DNA of 64,000 nucleotides from Enterobacter kobei (GCF_018323985.1 NZ_AP024590.1:62001-126000), one strand, 5' to 3'; counted from the stretch's first letter, positions 9,377-18,403 are shown. The notes: a model not told the origin generated them from the sequence alone. Numbers and translations are program-made.

Positions 9377-9439
9377 GCTGCTCGTCTTGCGTCAGGCATC
9401 GCGCTATACCGGTGCGAACACAGCAAGGGAGGCAGAAAA

Positions 9440-11119
9440 ATGGGTAAGCGTGTGGGATGGTTACTGGTCATCCTGCTCTGGAGCAGCGGCGGTCGGGCGA
9501 CCTGTCCGGTATGGCCGCCTGCACGGGCAGAGCAGGAGATTGCACGGCTTCAGCAGCAAATCATACAGTGGAACGACGCCTACTGGCGGCAGGGTAAGAG
9601 CGACGTCAGCGATGAGGTTTACGATCGGCTCAGCGCCCGCCTGGCGCACTGGCAGCGCTGCTTTGCGCTACCCATACCGCTTGATGAATCTGCGCCGACG
9701 GGCACGGGCAGCATCATGCATCCGGTCGCCCATACGGGCGTGCGCAAACTGGCGGATAACGCTGCTCTGAGGCTGTGGATGGCAAACAAGCGCGACCTGT
9801 GGGTCCAGCCCAAAGTGGATGGCGTCGCCGTTACGTTAGTTTATCGTCAGGGTAAACTGGCGCAGGCCATCAGCCGCGGCGATGGCCTGAAAGGTGAAGA
9901 CTGGACGAATAAAGTGCGGCAGATCCCCTCGTTGCCCAAAAAGGTGAACGGCCCGCTGGCAAACAGCGTTCTACAGGGCGAGATTTTTCTTCTGCGTCAT
10001 AACCACCGCCAGCAGGAAATGGGCGGTATGAATGCGCGGGCAAAGGTGGCCGGGGCGCTGATGCGGCAGGGCCAGTCACCTTTGGCAGGTGAACTGGGTG
10101 TATTTGTGTGGGCGTGGCCCGATGGTCCGCAGGATATGACGCAACGTCTACAGCAGCTTACCAGGGCGGGATTTTCCTGGATTTCGCAATACAGCCAGCC
10201 GGTTAACAACGCCGGTGACGTTGAAACCCTTCGCGCCCGTTGGTTTGCCGCACCGCTGCCCTTTGTGACCGACGGTGTAATCGTCAGGATGGCGCGTGAA
10301 CCGGCAGGTCAGCAGTGGTTGCCGGGGCAGGGCGACTGGGTGGTGGCATGGAAATACCCGCCTGCGGTACAGGTGGCGGAAGTGAAAAATATCCGTTTTA
10401 GCGTCGGACGCAGCGGGAAAATTGCAGTGGTGGCGGAGCTGGAGCCGGTACAGCTGGATGATAAACGTGTCGGGCGAGTGAATATCGGCTCGATCCGCCG
10501 CTGGCATGAACTGGACATCGCCCCCGGTGATCAGGTGCAAATCAGCCTTGCCGGGCAGGGGATCCCACGAATTGATGGGGTGGCATGGCGGAGTGCTGTG
10601 CGGGAAAAGCCTGAGCCACCCTCTTCCCATTTTAACGCACTGACCTGTTTTTACGCCGCGCCGGAGTGTGACGAACAGTTTTTTGCCCGCCTCGTAGGGT
10701 TAAGCTCGCCGCAGGCGCTGGATCTCAGAGGGCTGGGAGAGGCGGTCTGGCGCACGTTGCACCAGGCCTGGCAGTTTGAGCATATTTTCTCGTGGCTGAC
10801 GTTAACGCCTCAGCAGTTGCAACACACGCCGGGGATCTCCCCTGCCAGAGGGCAAAAGCTGTGGCATCAGTTTGAGCTGGCTCGGAAGCGTCCGTTTATG
10901 CGCTGGGTCACCGCGCTGGGTATGCCGCTCTCGCAGCAGGCATTGAAAGCGGCAGGGGATCATTCCTGGCAACAACTGCTGACGCGCAACAAACAGCAAT
11001 GGCAGCAGTTGCCCGGTACAGGAGAGGAAAAAGCCACGCAGCTGGTGGCCTTTACGCACCATGCCGCGCTGCAAAAACTGACGGCATGGCTGGCCGCCCA
11101 GAGCGTGGACGGCTTTTAA
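9440..11119 (+). CDS. ligB: NAD+-dependent DNA ligase B LigB
   Basis: Joins 3'-OH and 5'-phosphate ends in nicked duplex DNA using NAD+. 559 residues (E. coli about 560). The adenylation lysine is in KVDG (Lys125), followed by nucleotidyltransferase motifs (ISRGDGLKGEDW, LQGEIFL, FVTDGVIVR, VAWKYPP), an OB-fold and helix-hairpin-helix repeats (TPGISPARG, LPGTGEEKA). It lacks a BRCT domain and the complete four-Cys zinc finger of LigA, as is known for LigB. Oddly, the first 20 residues look like a Sec signal peptide (basic KR, hydrophobic LLVILLW core, GRA before TC) and the mature part has exactly four Cys (22, 74, 403, 410). Clean SD (AAGGGAGG) upstream. Confidence 0.93.
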   Translation: MGKRVGWLLVILLWSSGGRATCPVWPPARAEQEIARLQQQIIQWNDAYWRQGKSDVSDEVYDRLSARLAHWQRCFALPIPLDESAPTGTGSIMHPVAHTGVRKLADNAALRLWMANKRDLWVQPKVDGVAVTLVYRQGKLAQAISRGDGLKGEDWTNKVRQIPSLPKKVNGPLANSVLQGEIFLLRHNHRQQEMGGMNARAKVAGALMRQGQSPLAGELGVFVWAWPDGPQDMTQRLQQLTRAGFSWISQYSQPVNNAGDVETLRARWFAAPLPFVTDGVIVRMAREPAGQQWLPGQGDWVVAWKYPPAVQVAEVKNIRFSVGRSGKIAVVAELEPVQLDDKRVGRVNIGSIRRWHELDIAPGDQVQISLAGQGIPRIDGVAWRSAVREKPEPPSSHFNALTCFYAAPECDEQFFARLVGLSSPQALDLRGLGEAVWRTLHQAWQFEHIFSWLTLTPQQLQHTPGISPARGQKLWHQFELARKRPFMRWVTALGMPLSQQALKAAGDHSWQQLLTRNKQQWQQLPGTGEEKATQLVAFTHHAALQKLTAWLAAQSVDGF

Positions 11120-11128
11120 TACCACGGC

Positions 11129-11746
11129 TTAATGTACGTTATGCGTGTAGTGGAAGACAGGTAAACCCAGCTTCAGACGCAGCGCCAGCAGGCGGGCCGT
11201 AAAACCAAACAGCAGGGTGGCGATGACCACTACATCGTGGCTGGAGACATAATGTTGCAGAGCGATATAGAGCACCGCAGAGGCAAAGGCGACGCCAGCG
11301 TACAGCTCTTTTTGAAAGACCAGCGGAATGCGCTTGCAGAACATATCCCGCAGTACGCCGCCGAAGACGCCAGTCACGACCGCGGCGATAGTGGCGATGA
11401 TCGGGCCTTCCCCCATATCGAGCGCAATCTGCGCTCCGATGATGGAAAACACCACGAGGCCCAGCGCATCCAGTACCAGAAACAGGCGGCGCAGATGCGG
11501 CATCACGGGAGCGGCAATGGTGGTCAGCACCGCCGCGGTAGCGACGATAATCACATATTCCGGGTTTTTCACCCAGCCAAGCGGGTAATGCCCCAGAAGG
11601 ATATCGCGCACAGAACCGCCGCCAAGGGCCGTCGCGGTGGCGATAATAATGACGCCAAAGGTATCCATACGGCGACGCCCCGCCGCCAGTGCACCGGTCA
11701 TGGCTTCAGCGGTGATCCCGATAATATAAAGAATGTGTAACAGCAT
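11129..11746 (-). CDS. yicG: TRIC-family inner-membrane protein YicG
   Basis: A 205-residue polytopic membrane protein with about seven hydrophobic helices. Two glycine-rich repeats typical of the bacterial TRIC-like (UPF0126) family are visible: GGGSVRDILLGHYPL and the second-half copy GGVLRDMFCKRIPLVF. Prokaryotic TRIC relatives form trimeric cation channels; the function of YicG is not settled. The start at 11746 (MLLHILY) matches E. coli; an ATG four codons upstream is less likely. Convergent with ligB, only 9 bp apart. Confidence 0.92.
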   Translation of the reverse strand: MLLHILYIIGITAEAMTGALAAGRRRMDTFGVIIIATATALGGGSVRDILLGHYPLGWVKNPEYVIIVATAAVLTTIAAPVMPHLRRLFLVLDALGLVVFSIIGAQIALDMGEGPIIATIAAVVTGVFGGVLRDMFCKRIPLVFQKELYAGVAFASAVLYIALQHYVSSHDVVVIATLLFGFTARLLALRLKLGLPVFHYTHNVH

Positions 11747-11922
11747 GCACGCCCCCATAAATGAAGGCGCAGGGTAGCGATTCGTGGTGGGGATCTCGAT
11801 TGAGATTTTTTCAGGATCAGGCTAATTGATTATTTTAACTTATGCATTATGCGAGACGCTGTGCCTTTGTAAGCAGAATAGCTATGAAAAACGCATTAGA
11901 AATTGTAGGGCATGTTGTGAGC

Positions 11923-13851
11923 TTAATGGAAAAGAGCTTTAAACATTGGCACCAGGACGCGGTTACCCGTCTCGCTCAAATGATTGTCATCAAAATAGAG
12001 AGGTTGCAGGTTTTTGCTGCCCATACAGCGGCCATCTGTACATAACCAGCGGGAGGGATCGATAACCTTAACGCCACACTGATTAACTGCTCTGTCCTGC
12101 GCCTGCCAGATAAATTCTGTTTTCTTACGATACTCCGCCTCCGGGATGGAGACGTCCTGTGGTTGTTTACCCATCATCAGGGCATGGGAAAGGTGGCGCG
12201 GCACATTGACATCCATTTCAGGGACAGGACGAACAAGGTAAACCTTATGATGTTGATTCAGCGAGCAGGCCATCGAGATCATCGACTCAGCATAGGTGTG
12301 CAGATACTGGATGCCGACGAGGTTTTTATCATCAAAATGCACCAGATGGCTTTCGGCATAGTGTCCGAGGCGGTTAACGATCACCACCGGAATACCCGCC
12401 GGTACATCAGCAAGCCGTGAAGCCAGCGATTTGTTAAATTTATAGCAGCCTGCATTTTTATCGACGTGGGCCGACGCGAGATTGGGGCATCCGGACCATG
12501 TCATGCCCATAACGGAGCCATGCCCCTGTGCGGCGGCGGCAAGCGCAGAGGCTGTGGCTTCCGCATGGCTGTCGCCCACGATGACGGCGGCCAGCGGGCC
12601 TGTACCGTAGTAACTTAACGACGTTTTTGGATCGGCTGCCCGGTTTTTATTTTCGGCTTCGTTGGCAATGTGATTAACCAGTGGATCAGGGGCGTTGACC
12701 AGCGTCTGATACTTAACGAGATTGCCAAAAATATAACAGCATGACACGGCGGTCAGCATCACCAGCCAGAATTGTGGGGCAGGTAAGCGGGACAAGGTTT
12801 TATTCGCCGGTTGCTCAATCAGCACCCATGACAACCAGCCCAACAAGAACGAGAGCCCTATACCGCCAGTGATCCACAACGGATCGTGCTGGCGATCGGC
12901 ATACACGATAAATACGGCGACTGGCCAGTGCCACAAATAAACTGAATATGAACTGAGCCCAATCCACCGGCAATGGCGATCGATAATCTCAGCCAGCGGC
13001 TGGTAATTACTGCCGATGACCAGCATGGTGCCCAGCACGGGAAATAGCGTCAGGTAGCCGGGCCATGCGCCTTCCGGGGTTATCAGCGCCACGGAGGCAA
13101 TAATGATCAGATAACCGCTAAGGGCACATAAACGCGCCCAGCGGCGCGGGAAGATATAACGCTGTGAGGCAAACCATACCAGCCCACCGCAGAGCATTTC
13201 CCATGCGCGAAACGGCATGAGATAAAAAAGGGAAGAAAGATTTCCAGCGCGCGCATAAATCACGCAGGCGATAAACGACCCTGCCGCGAGCAGCATGAAG
13301 GTATAGATCATGCTGACGTGTTTTCTGAGCAGGTGTAATGCCATGAGCAATAACGGCAGGGCCAGATAAAATTGCCATTCTACGGAGAGAGACCAGGTAT
13401 GCAGAAGCCAGTTTTCATGGGAACTGGTCGCGAAGTATCCGCCAGCATCTTTATTAAATTTTATATTTGAAATAAAGAGGATAGCGTAATTTATATAATT
13501 ACCCAGCCGACGAAATTCAAGCGTGGGCAACCATGACCACATGGCGATCGACAGTACAACGCATAAAGTCAGCAGCGCAGGAATAATTCGTTTACAACGT
13601 GCGACGTAAAAGCGCAGCAAGCTGAAGGTCTGCGTTTCCAGCCCTCCGGCGATGATTTTAGTCATCAGAAAGCCAGAGATAACAAAAAACACATCGACGG
13701 CAGCAAAACCACCGGGTAAGAGTGTGGCGGCAAAGTGATAGAAAACGACGGAAATAACGGCGATCCCGCGTAGCAGGTTTATGTCCTGACGGAACTGACT
13801 ATCTACTGAGTAGCTTTCTGTGCTCTCAATGGATAAAGAGAGATTTGCCAT
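11923..13851 (-). CDS. Membrane acyltransferase with C-terminal SGNH domain (OafA/OatA-like)
   Basis: 642 residues in two parts. Residues 20-370 form an acyltransferase-3 membrane domain with about 10 helices. It keeps the signature RGIAVISVVFYHF (His proposed to be catalytic) and FFVISGFLM, and a WSLSVEWQFYL segment. Residues 400-642 form a periplasmic SGNH hydrolase-like domain with GDSHAEA (Ser nucleophile block) and DDNHLSETG (Asp/His block). Such fusions O-acetylate LPS O antigen or peptidoglycan; the true acceptor here is unknown. It has no counterpart at this place in E. coli, and its base composition is more AT-rich than its neighbours, suggesting acquisition. Probably single-gene transcription. 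Confidence 0.85.
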   Translation of the reverse strand: MANLSLSIESTESYSVDSQFRQDINLLRGIAVISVVFYHFAATLLPGGFAAVDVFFVISGFLMTKIIAGGLETQTFSLLRFYVARCKRIIPALLTLCVVLSIAMWSWLPTLEFRRLGNYINYAILFISNIKFNKDAGGYFATSSHENWLLHTWSLSVEWQFYLALPLLLMALHLLRKHVSMIYTFMLLAAGSFIACVIYARAGNLSSLFYLMPFRAWEMLCGGLVWFASQRYIFPRRWARLCALSGYLIIIASVALITPEGAWPGYLTLFPVLGTMLVIGSNYQPLAEIIDRHCRWIGLSSYSVYLWHWPVAVFIVYADRQHDPLWITGGIGLSFLLGWLSWVLIEQPANKTLSRLPAPQFWLVMLTAVSCCYIFGNLVKYQTLVNAPDPLVNHIANEAENKNRAADPKTSLSYYGTGPLAAVIVGDSHAEATASALAAAAQGHGSVMGMTWSGCPNLASAHVDKNAGCYKFNKSLASRLADVPAGIPVVIVNRLGHYAESHLVHFDDKNLVGIQYLHTYAESMISMACSLNQHHKVYLVRPVPEMDVNVPRHLSHALMMGKQPQDVSIPEAEYRKKTEFIWQAQDRAVNQCGVKVIDPSRWLCTDGRCMGSKNLQPLYFDDNHLSETGNRVLVPMFKALFH

Positions 13852-14025
13852 GCCATAACCTGTTAAATGTCTCTGCCGGGATCAGAAAGGCGGCGAGTAT
13901 AACAAGGTTCATAAGACAAATCTTAGCGTTGCGCGCCGTAATGGTAATAAATTATGACCTTCTTAACAGATTTTTTCTGCAAAGAGAGTAAGGCGAAAAG
14001 GCTAAATGCTGCACTGCCTGCAATA

Positions 14026-15084
14026 TCAGCCGTTACGTTTTCTGAGAGTAGCTTCATGGTTTATTAACCATGCCTTACGAGCAATGCCGCCCCCATAGCC
14101 GGTCATTGAGTTATCTTTACCGATAATACGGTGGCAAGGAATGACAATCGCCACCCGATTTGCACCATTTGCTGAGGCTACAGCGCGAGTTGCTGCGGGT
14201 TTTCCAATATCTGCTGCCAGCCGCTGGTAGTGCGTTGTTTCTCCATAGGGAACACGTTCTAATCCCTTCCAGACGAGACGCTGGAATTCACTGCCTGGCG
14301 TATCCAGCGCCAGGCTAAACGTCTGCCGCTCACCCGCAAAATACTCGCCAATTTCTTTCTCTGCCTGACGGGTATGTCGGTTTTCTCCTGCGATGATATT
14401 TGCCGAGAACAGGTGTTGCAGATCGCGGAATTCGGTTTCCAGCGCGCGTCGGTCAACAAATTCCAGCAGACAAATGCCTTGCCCGGTCGCACAGACAAAC
14501 ATCGGGCCTAAGGGGGTGGTGAATCTGGAGATCAATATGACCTGTCTGCCCGTGCTCGGCGCGGCCCCGGTCAATTTTTTACAGGTATATCCGAAGCCAC
14601 TCAATGACTCATAACCATTGTCGAATGCCACATCGGTTGTAGAGCGTCCCGCTTTCAGTTCCTGCAATGCCACATTAACGCGTTGCATGCGTTGAAACGC
14701 CTGAAAAGTCATACCGTGATTTTGCAAAAACCAGCGACGTACCCGTTCCGGACTAATGTGGTGGTGGCGCAGTGCAGTATCACTGACGCGTGCTTTCGGA
14801 TTTTCTCGTACCAGCTGTAACGCCTGTTCTATAAATTCAGGCGCAGTACAGGCATTTTCTGTTGGTCGACAGACTTTACAGGGACGGAAACCAGCAGCCA
14901 GTGCGGATTTAAAATTATTATAAAATTCGACGTTTTCTCGCTTAGGCTTTCGTGCGCGACATACGGAAATACAGAACACACCGGTTGTTTTAACACCTAC
15001 GAAAAATACGCCGGTAAATTCTACCGCGCGATCGAGTAATGCCTGGTACCACATGTCGCAACGGGAAATATCAGTGATTTTCAT
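14026..15084 (-). CDS. ada: Ada-type methylphosphotriester / O6-methylguanine DNA methyltransferase and regulator
   Basis: 352 residues with the full Ada layout. The N-terminal zinc domain has Cys38, Cys42, Cys69 and Cys72, the same numbering as E. coli Ada, where Cys38 accepts the methyl from phosphotriesters and switches on gene activation. An AraC-type DNA-binding region follows (about 85-180, with SPERVRRWF and DVAFDNGYESLSGFGY). The C-terminal O6-alkylguanine transferase has the PCHR active site at Cys317 and the GYGGGIARKAWLI tail. Sequence divergence from E. coli Ada is clear, so it may be an Ada paralogue. It overlaps the upstream PEP-mutase-family gene by 4 bp (ATGA). AT-rich compared with its surroundings. 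Confidence 0.88.
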   Translation of the reverse strand: MKITDISRCDMWYQALLDRAVEFTGVFFVGVKTTGVFCISVCRARKPKRENVEFYNNFKSALAAGFRPCKVCRPTENACTAPEFIEQALQLVRENPKARVSDTALRHHHISPERVRRWFLQNHGMTFQAFQRMQRVNVALQELKAGRSTTDVAFDNGYESLSGFGYTCKKLTGAAPSTGRQVILISRFTTPLGPMFVCATGQGICLLEFVDRRALETEFRDLQHLFSANIIAGENRHTRQAEKEIGEYFAGERQTFSLALDTPGSEFQRLVWKGLERVPYGETTHYQRLAADIGKPAATRAVASANGANRVAIVIPCHRIIGKDNSMTGYGGGIARKAWLINHEATLRKRNG

Positions 15085-15833
15085 GGCAAAAAAACGTCCG
15101 AAAAAGAGTGGCGTGACTGGATCTTCTCTAACACATCCCGCAGTCGGTCCTGTAACCCTGCCTGGATAAAATTACCCATTGAAATTCGTTTCACACCCAG
15201 TGCCGCTAATGTGCTGAAATCCGGCAGATCAGGCATACACATTACGTTCAGTGGCAGGGCGATATGGCGAACCAGAACGGCAATATCCTCTGCGCGCGTG
15301 ACACAAGGAATAAAAAAACCGTTAGCGCCATGGCTCGCATACAGCTTACCCCGGTAAAGCGTTTCTGCCAGTGCATCTTCGGTGTTGAGTAAGAATGTAT
15401 CAGTGCGCACGTTAAAAAACATGTCGGGGCAGGCCTGGGTTAATTCCTGAAGTTTGTCGGCAAATGCGATCGCATCTTCGAGACGACGCACGTTCCCCAC
15501 TACACGGCTGTCTTCAATATTTATCCCCGCTACGCCGAGATCTGCCAACCGCTGGATATTACTAATAATGCCGCTTGCCTGAACGCCATAACCGGCTTCT
15601 ATATCCACGCTTAGCGGCAGGTCTGTCACAGCCTTAATGCGGGTGACGATATAGAAGAGTTCGTCGAAGCTTATACCTTCACCATCGTCATAGCCTAACA
15701 TCGAGGCAATGGCGGCGCTTGAAGTACCGATAGCGTGATAACCGGCCTGCTGCGCCGCCTGTGCGCTGCTGGCATCCCAGACATTGCCGATGAGTAACGG
15801 TTGGGTTTGATGGTGAAGCGTCTTGAAGTCCAT
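15081..15833 (-). CDS. Isocitrate lyase / PEP mutase family protein
   Basis: 250-residue TIM-barrel protein of the PEP-mutase/2-methylisocitrate-lyase family (PrpB-like). Visible family features: the metal-site strand SVDIEAGYG, the barrel strand GINIEDS, and a late GVKRISMGNFIQAGL strand. The KKCGH motif of true isocitrate lyases is absent, so C-C or P-C bond chemistry on a small acid can be proposed but not the substrate. It ends inside the ada start (4-bp overlap), meaning the two are co-translated. Why a metabolic lyase should be tied to DNA alkylation repair is not evident. Confidence 0.82.
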   Translation of the reverse strand: MDFKTLHHQTQPLLIGNVWDASSAQAAQQAGYHAIGTSSAAIASMLGYDDGEGISFDELFYIVTRIKAVTDLPLSVDIEAGYGVQASGIISNIQRLADLGVAGINIEDSRVVGNVRRLEDAIAFADKLQELTQACPDMFFNVRTDTFLLNTEDALAETLYRGKLYASHGANGFFIPCVTRAEDIAVLVRHIALPLNVMCMPDLPDFSTLAALGVKRISMGNFIQAGLQDRLRDVLEKIQSRHSFSDVFLP

Positions 15834-15928
15834 GTTTTTCTCCGGTAAATGAGGTGCCGGATGAGTGTGGCGTTTTCAGCAACCCCCGGACAACCGAAAA
15901 CTGGACGAGCATTTTTTAATTTAAAAAG

Positions 15929-15959
15929 AAAAAGGCCACCTTCAACGGTGGCCTTTTTA
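15929..15959. terminator. Bidirectional terminator between yicC and the PEP-mutase-family gene
   Basis: AAAAAGGCCACC (15929-15940) pairs with GGTGGCCTTTTT (15947-15958) across a six-base loop, with T runs on both strands. It ends minus-strand yicC transcription and isolates the ada operon from yicC. Confidence 0.9.
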
Positions 15960-15991
15960 TAAAGGATACGAGCTGAAAAAAACGTTAAACG

Positions 15992-16855
15992 TTATTCGAT
16001 GTTCTGGATCTGCTCACGCATCTGCTCGATCAGCACTTTCAGCTCAATCGCAGAATTGGTGACGTCGGCATTGATGGATTTGGACGCCAGGGTATTCGAT
16101 TCGCGATTAAACTCCTGCATCATAAAGTCCAGACGACGGCCGACCGCTTCTTTCTTCTTCAGAATGTTGTAGGTTTCTTTCACGTGGGCTTCGAGGCGAT
16201 CGAGTTCTTCAGCGACATCAATGCGCTGCGCCATCAGCACCAGTTCCTGCTCAAGACGATTATTTTCCAGCTGTACCTGGGCATCTTCCAGTTTGGCAAC
16301 CAGACGCTCGCGCTGCCATTTCAGTACTTCCGGCATCTGCGCACGTACATTTGCCACTTCTTTGCTCACGCCTTCAAGGCGCTGTTCGATAAGCGTTTTC
16401 AGCGCCTGGCCTTCGGTTTCACGGGCGATGATGAAGTCGTCCAGTGCGCCGTCCAGGGCTGCGAGAATTTCTGCGGCAATCACATCCAGATCCTGCTCCT
16501 GCGCTGCCATTACGCCAGGCCAGCGGAGAATATCGACCGGATTGATTTCGCCTTCGTCACTCTGCATTTTGACCCAGTTGGCAGCGGTCACCAGCTGTTT
16601 GGCCAGTTTTTCATTGAGGATCAGTTCGCTTTGCGCACTGGCGTCAGGTTCAAAACGCAGGTTACATTCGATTTTGCCACGCGTCAGACGCGTGCGGATC
16701 CGCTCGCGCACCACGGGTTCGAGGCTGCGAAACTGTTCCGGCAGGCGGAACCAGGTTTCCAGATAACGCTGGTTTACCGAGCGCAGTTCCCAGACTGCGC
16801 TGCCCCATTCACCCTTGATTTCACGGCGGGCGTAGGCTGTCATACTGCGGATCAT
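15992..16855 (-). CDS. yicC: YicC family protein (endoribonuclease)
   Basis: 287 residues, identical in length to E. coli YicC. The start is MIRSMTAYARRE and the end has the conserved GRRLDFMMQEFNRESNTLASKS motif. YicC-family proteins have been described as endoribonucleases acting on small RNAs such as RyhB; the family also carries a DUF1732 C-terminal part. Long charged helices in the middle may form the oligomer. Divergent from rph with about 120 bp between them, the usual arrangement. Confidence 0.93.
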   Translation of the reverse strand: MIRSMTAYARREIKGEWGSAVWELRSVNQRYLETWFRLPEQFRSLEPVVRERIRTRLTRGKIECNLRFEPDASAQSELILNEKLAKQLVTAANWVKMQSDEGEINPVDILRWPGVMAAQEQDLDVIAAEILAALDGALDDFIIARETEGQALKTLIEQRLEGVSKEVANVRAQMPEVLKWQRERLVAKLEDAQVQLENNRLEQELVLMAQRIDVAEELDRLEAHVKETYNILKKKEAVGRRLDFMMQEFNRESNTLASKSINADVTNSAIELKVLIEQMREQIQNIE

Positions 16856-16978
16856 AAACGTTCCTGTTTTGAAGGAGAGATGGGGGGATTATAGCTTTCG
16901 GGGCTTACACAGGATAGGAATAAGCGACTTTAATCCGTATAATGCGCAGCCACATTCGTTGAAGCCGGAGAAATCATC

Positions 16979-17695
16979 ATGCGTCCAGCAGGCCGTAGTG
17001 CCAATCAGGTGCGTCCCGTCACCCTGACCCGAAATTATACAAAACACGCTGAAGGTTCCGTGCTCGTCGAATTCGGTGATACCAAAGTTCTGTGCACCGC
17101 GTCCATTGACGAAGGTGTGCCACGTTTCCTGAAAGGTCAGGGACAGGGCTGGATCACCGCCGAATACGGCATGTTACCCCGCGCGACGCATACCCGTAAC
17201 GCGCGTGAGGCTGCCAAAGGTAAACAGGGCGGCCGTACCCTGGAAATTCAGCGCCTGATTGCCCGTTCACTGCGTGCTGCTGTCGATTTAAAAGCGCTCG
17301 GTGAGTTCACCATCACGCTGGACTGCGATGTTATCCAGGCAGATGGCGGCACCCGTACCGCTTCTATCACCGGTGCCTGTGTGGCGCTGGCCGACGCGCT
17401 GAACAAACTGGTGGCGGCAGGCAAGCTCAAAACCAACCCGATGAAGGGCATGGTAGCGGCGGTGTCCGTGGGCATCGTCAAGGGCGAAGCGCTGTGCGAT
17501 CTGGAGTACGTTGAAGATTCCGCCGCGGAAACCGACATGAACGTGGTGATGACGGAAGATGGCCGCATCATTGAAGTGCAGGGCACCGCCGAAGGCGAAC
17601 CCTTCACCCACGAAGAGTTGCTCTCGTTGCTGGCGCTGGCCCGGGGAGGCATCGAATCCATCGTCGCCATGCAGAAGGCGGCGTTAGAAAATTGA
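16979..17695 (+). CDS. rph: Ribonuclease PH
   Basis: Phosphate-dependent 3'-5' exoribonuclease that trims tRNA 3' ends. 238 residues with the intact C-terminus (EELLSLLALARGGIESIV), unlike the frameshifted allele of E. coli K-12. Typical motifs: RPAGRSANQVRPV at the start, GWITAEYGMLPRATHTR, and the phosphate-site loop of the GGRTLEIQRLI region. First gene of rph-pyrE; its translation to the end couples to the attenuator just downstream. Confidence 0.97.
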   Translation: MRPAGRSANQVRPVTLTRNYTKHAEGSVLVEFGDTKVLCTASIDEGVPRFLKGQGQGWITAEYGMLPRATHTRNAREAAKGKQGGRTLEIQRLIARSLRAAVDLKALGEFTITLDCDVIQADGGTRTASITGACVALADALNKLVAAGKLKTNPMKGMVAAVSVGIVKGEALCDLEYVEDSAAETDMNVVMTEDGRIIEVQGTAEGEPFTHEELLSLLALARGGIESIVAMQKAALEN

Positions 17696-17699
17696 TTTT

Positions 17700-17727
17700 A
17701 AGGCGACGTTATAGTCGCCTTTTTTAC
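17700..17727 (+). terminator. pyrE attenuator
   Basis: Hairpin AGGCGAC (17701-17707) / GTCGCCT (17714-17720) followed by a six-T run, only 5 bp after the rph stop. In E. coli, low UTP slows RNA polymerase so that ribosomes finishing rph reach this point and prevent termination, allowing pyrE expression. The geometry is conserved here. Confidence 0.92.
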
Positions 17728-17755
17728 GTCTGAAAAAAGCTTAAGGAGCAAATCC

Positions 17756-18397
17756 ATGAAACCGTATCAGCGCCAGTTTATTGAATTTGCGCTTAACAAG
17801 CAGGTATTGAAGTTTGGTGAATTTACGCTGAAATCCGGCCGCAAAAGCCCGTATTTCTTCAATGCCGGGCTGTTTAATACCGGGCGCGATCTGGCGCTGT
17901 TAGGCCGTTTTTATGCCGCAGCGCTGGTGGACTCCGGTATTGATTTTGATCTGCTGTTTGGTCCGGCTTATAAAGGCATTCCGATTGCTACCACTACTGC
18001 CGTTGCGCTCGCGGAACATCATGAACGTGATGTGCCGTACTGCTTTAACCGTAAGGAAGCCAAAGACCATGGGGAAGGCGGCAGCCTGGTAGGCAGCGCG
18101 TTACAGGGCCGCATTATGCTGGTGGATGACGTGATCACCGCCGGAACCGCGATCCGCGAATCCATGGAGATTATTCAGGCACACGGTGCGACCCTGGCGG
18201 GCGTCTTGATCTCTCTTGACCGTCAGGAGCGTGGTCGCGGCGATATCTCGGCGATCCAGGAAGTGGAACGCGACTATGGCTGTCAGGTGATTTCAATTAT
18301 CACGCTGAAAGACCTGATTGCGTATCTGGAAGAGAAGCCCGAGATGGCGGACCATCTGGCGTCGGTACGGGCGTACCGCGAAGCGTTTGGCGTTTAA
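17756..18397 (+). CDS. pyrE: Orotate phosphoribosyltransferase PyrE
   Basis: Converts orotate and PRPP to orotidine 5'-phosphate in pyrimidine synthesis. 213 residues, the E. coli length. The PRPP-binding loop is IMLVDDVITAGTAIRE (around 120-135) and the catalytic flexible loop is NRKEAKDHGEGG (around 100-110). Preceded by a good SD (AAGGAG) and the UTP-controlled attenuator. Confidence 0.98.
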   Translation: MKPYQRQFIEFALNKQVLKFGEFTLKSGRKSPYFFNAGLFNTGRDLALLGRFYAAALVDSGIDFDLLFGPAYKGIPIATTTAVALAEHHERDVPYCFNRKEAKDHGEGGSLVGSALQGRIMLVDDVITAGTAIRESMEIIQAHGATLAGVLISLDRQERGRGDISAIQEVERDYGCQVISIITLKDLIAYLEEKPEMADHLASVRAYREAFGV

Positions 18398-18403
18398 GTA
18401 AAT

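Noticed and set aside
16979..17695. Checked rph for the K-12-type frameshift
   Set aside because: The gene is intact, 238 residues, with a normal C-terminus.
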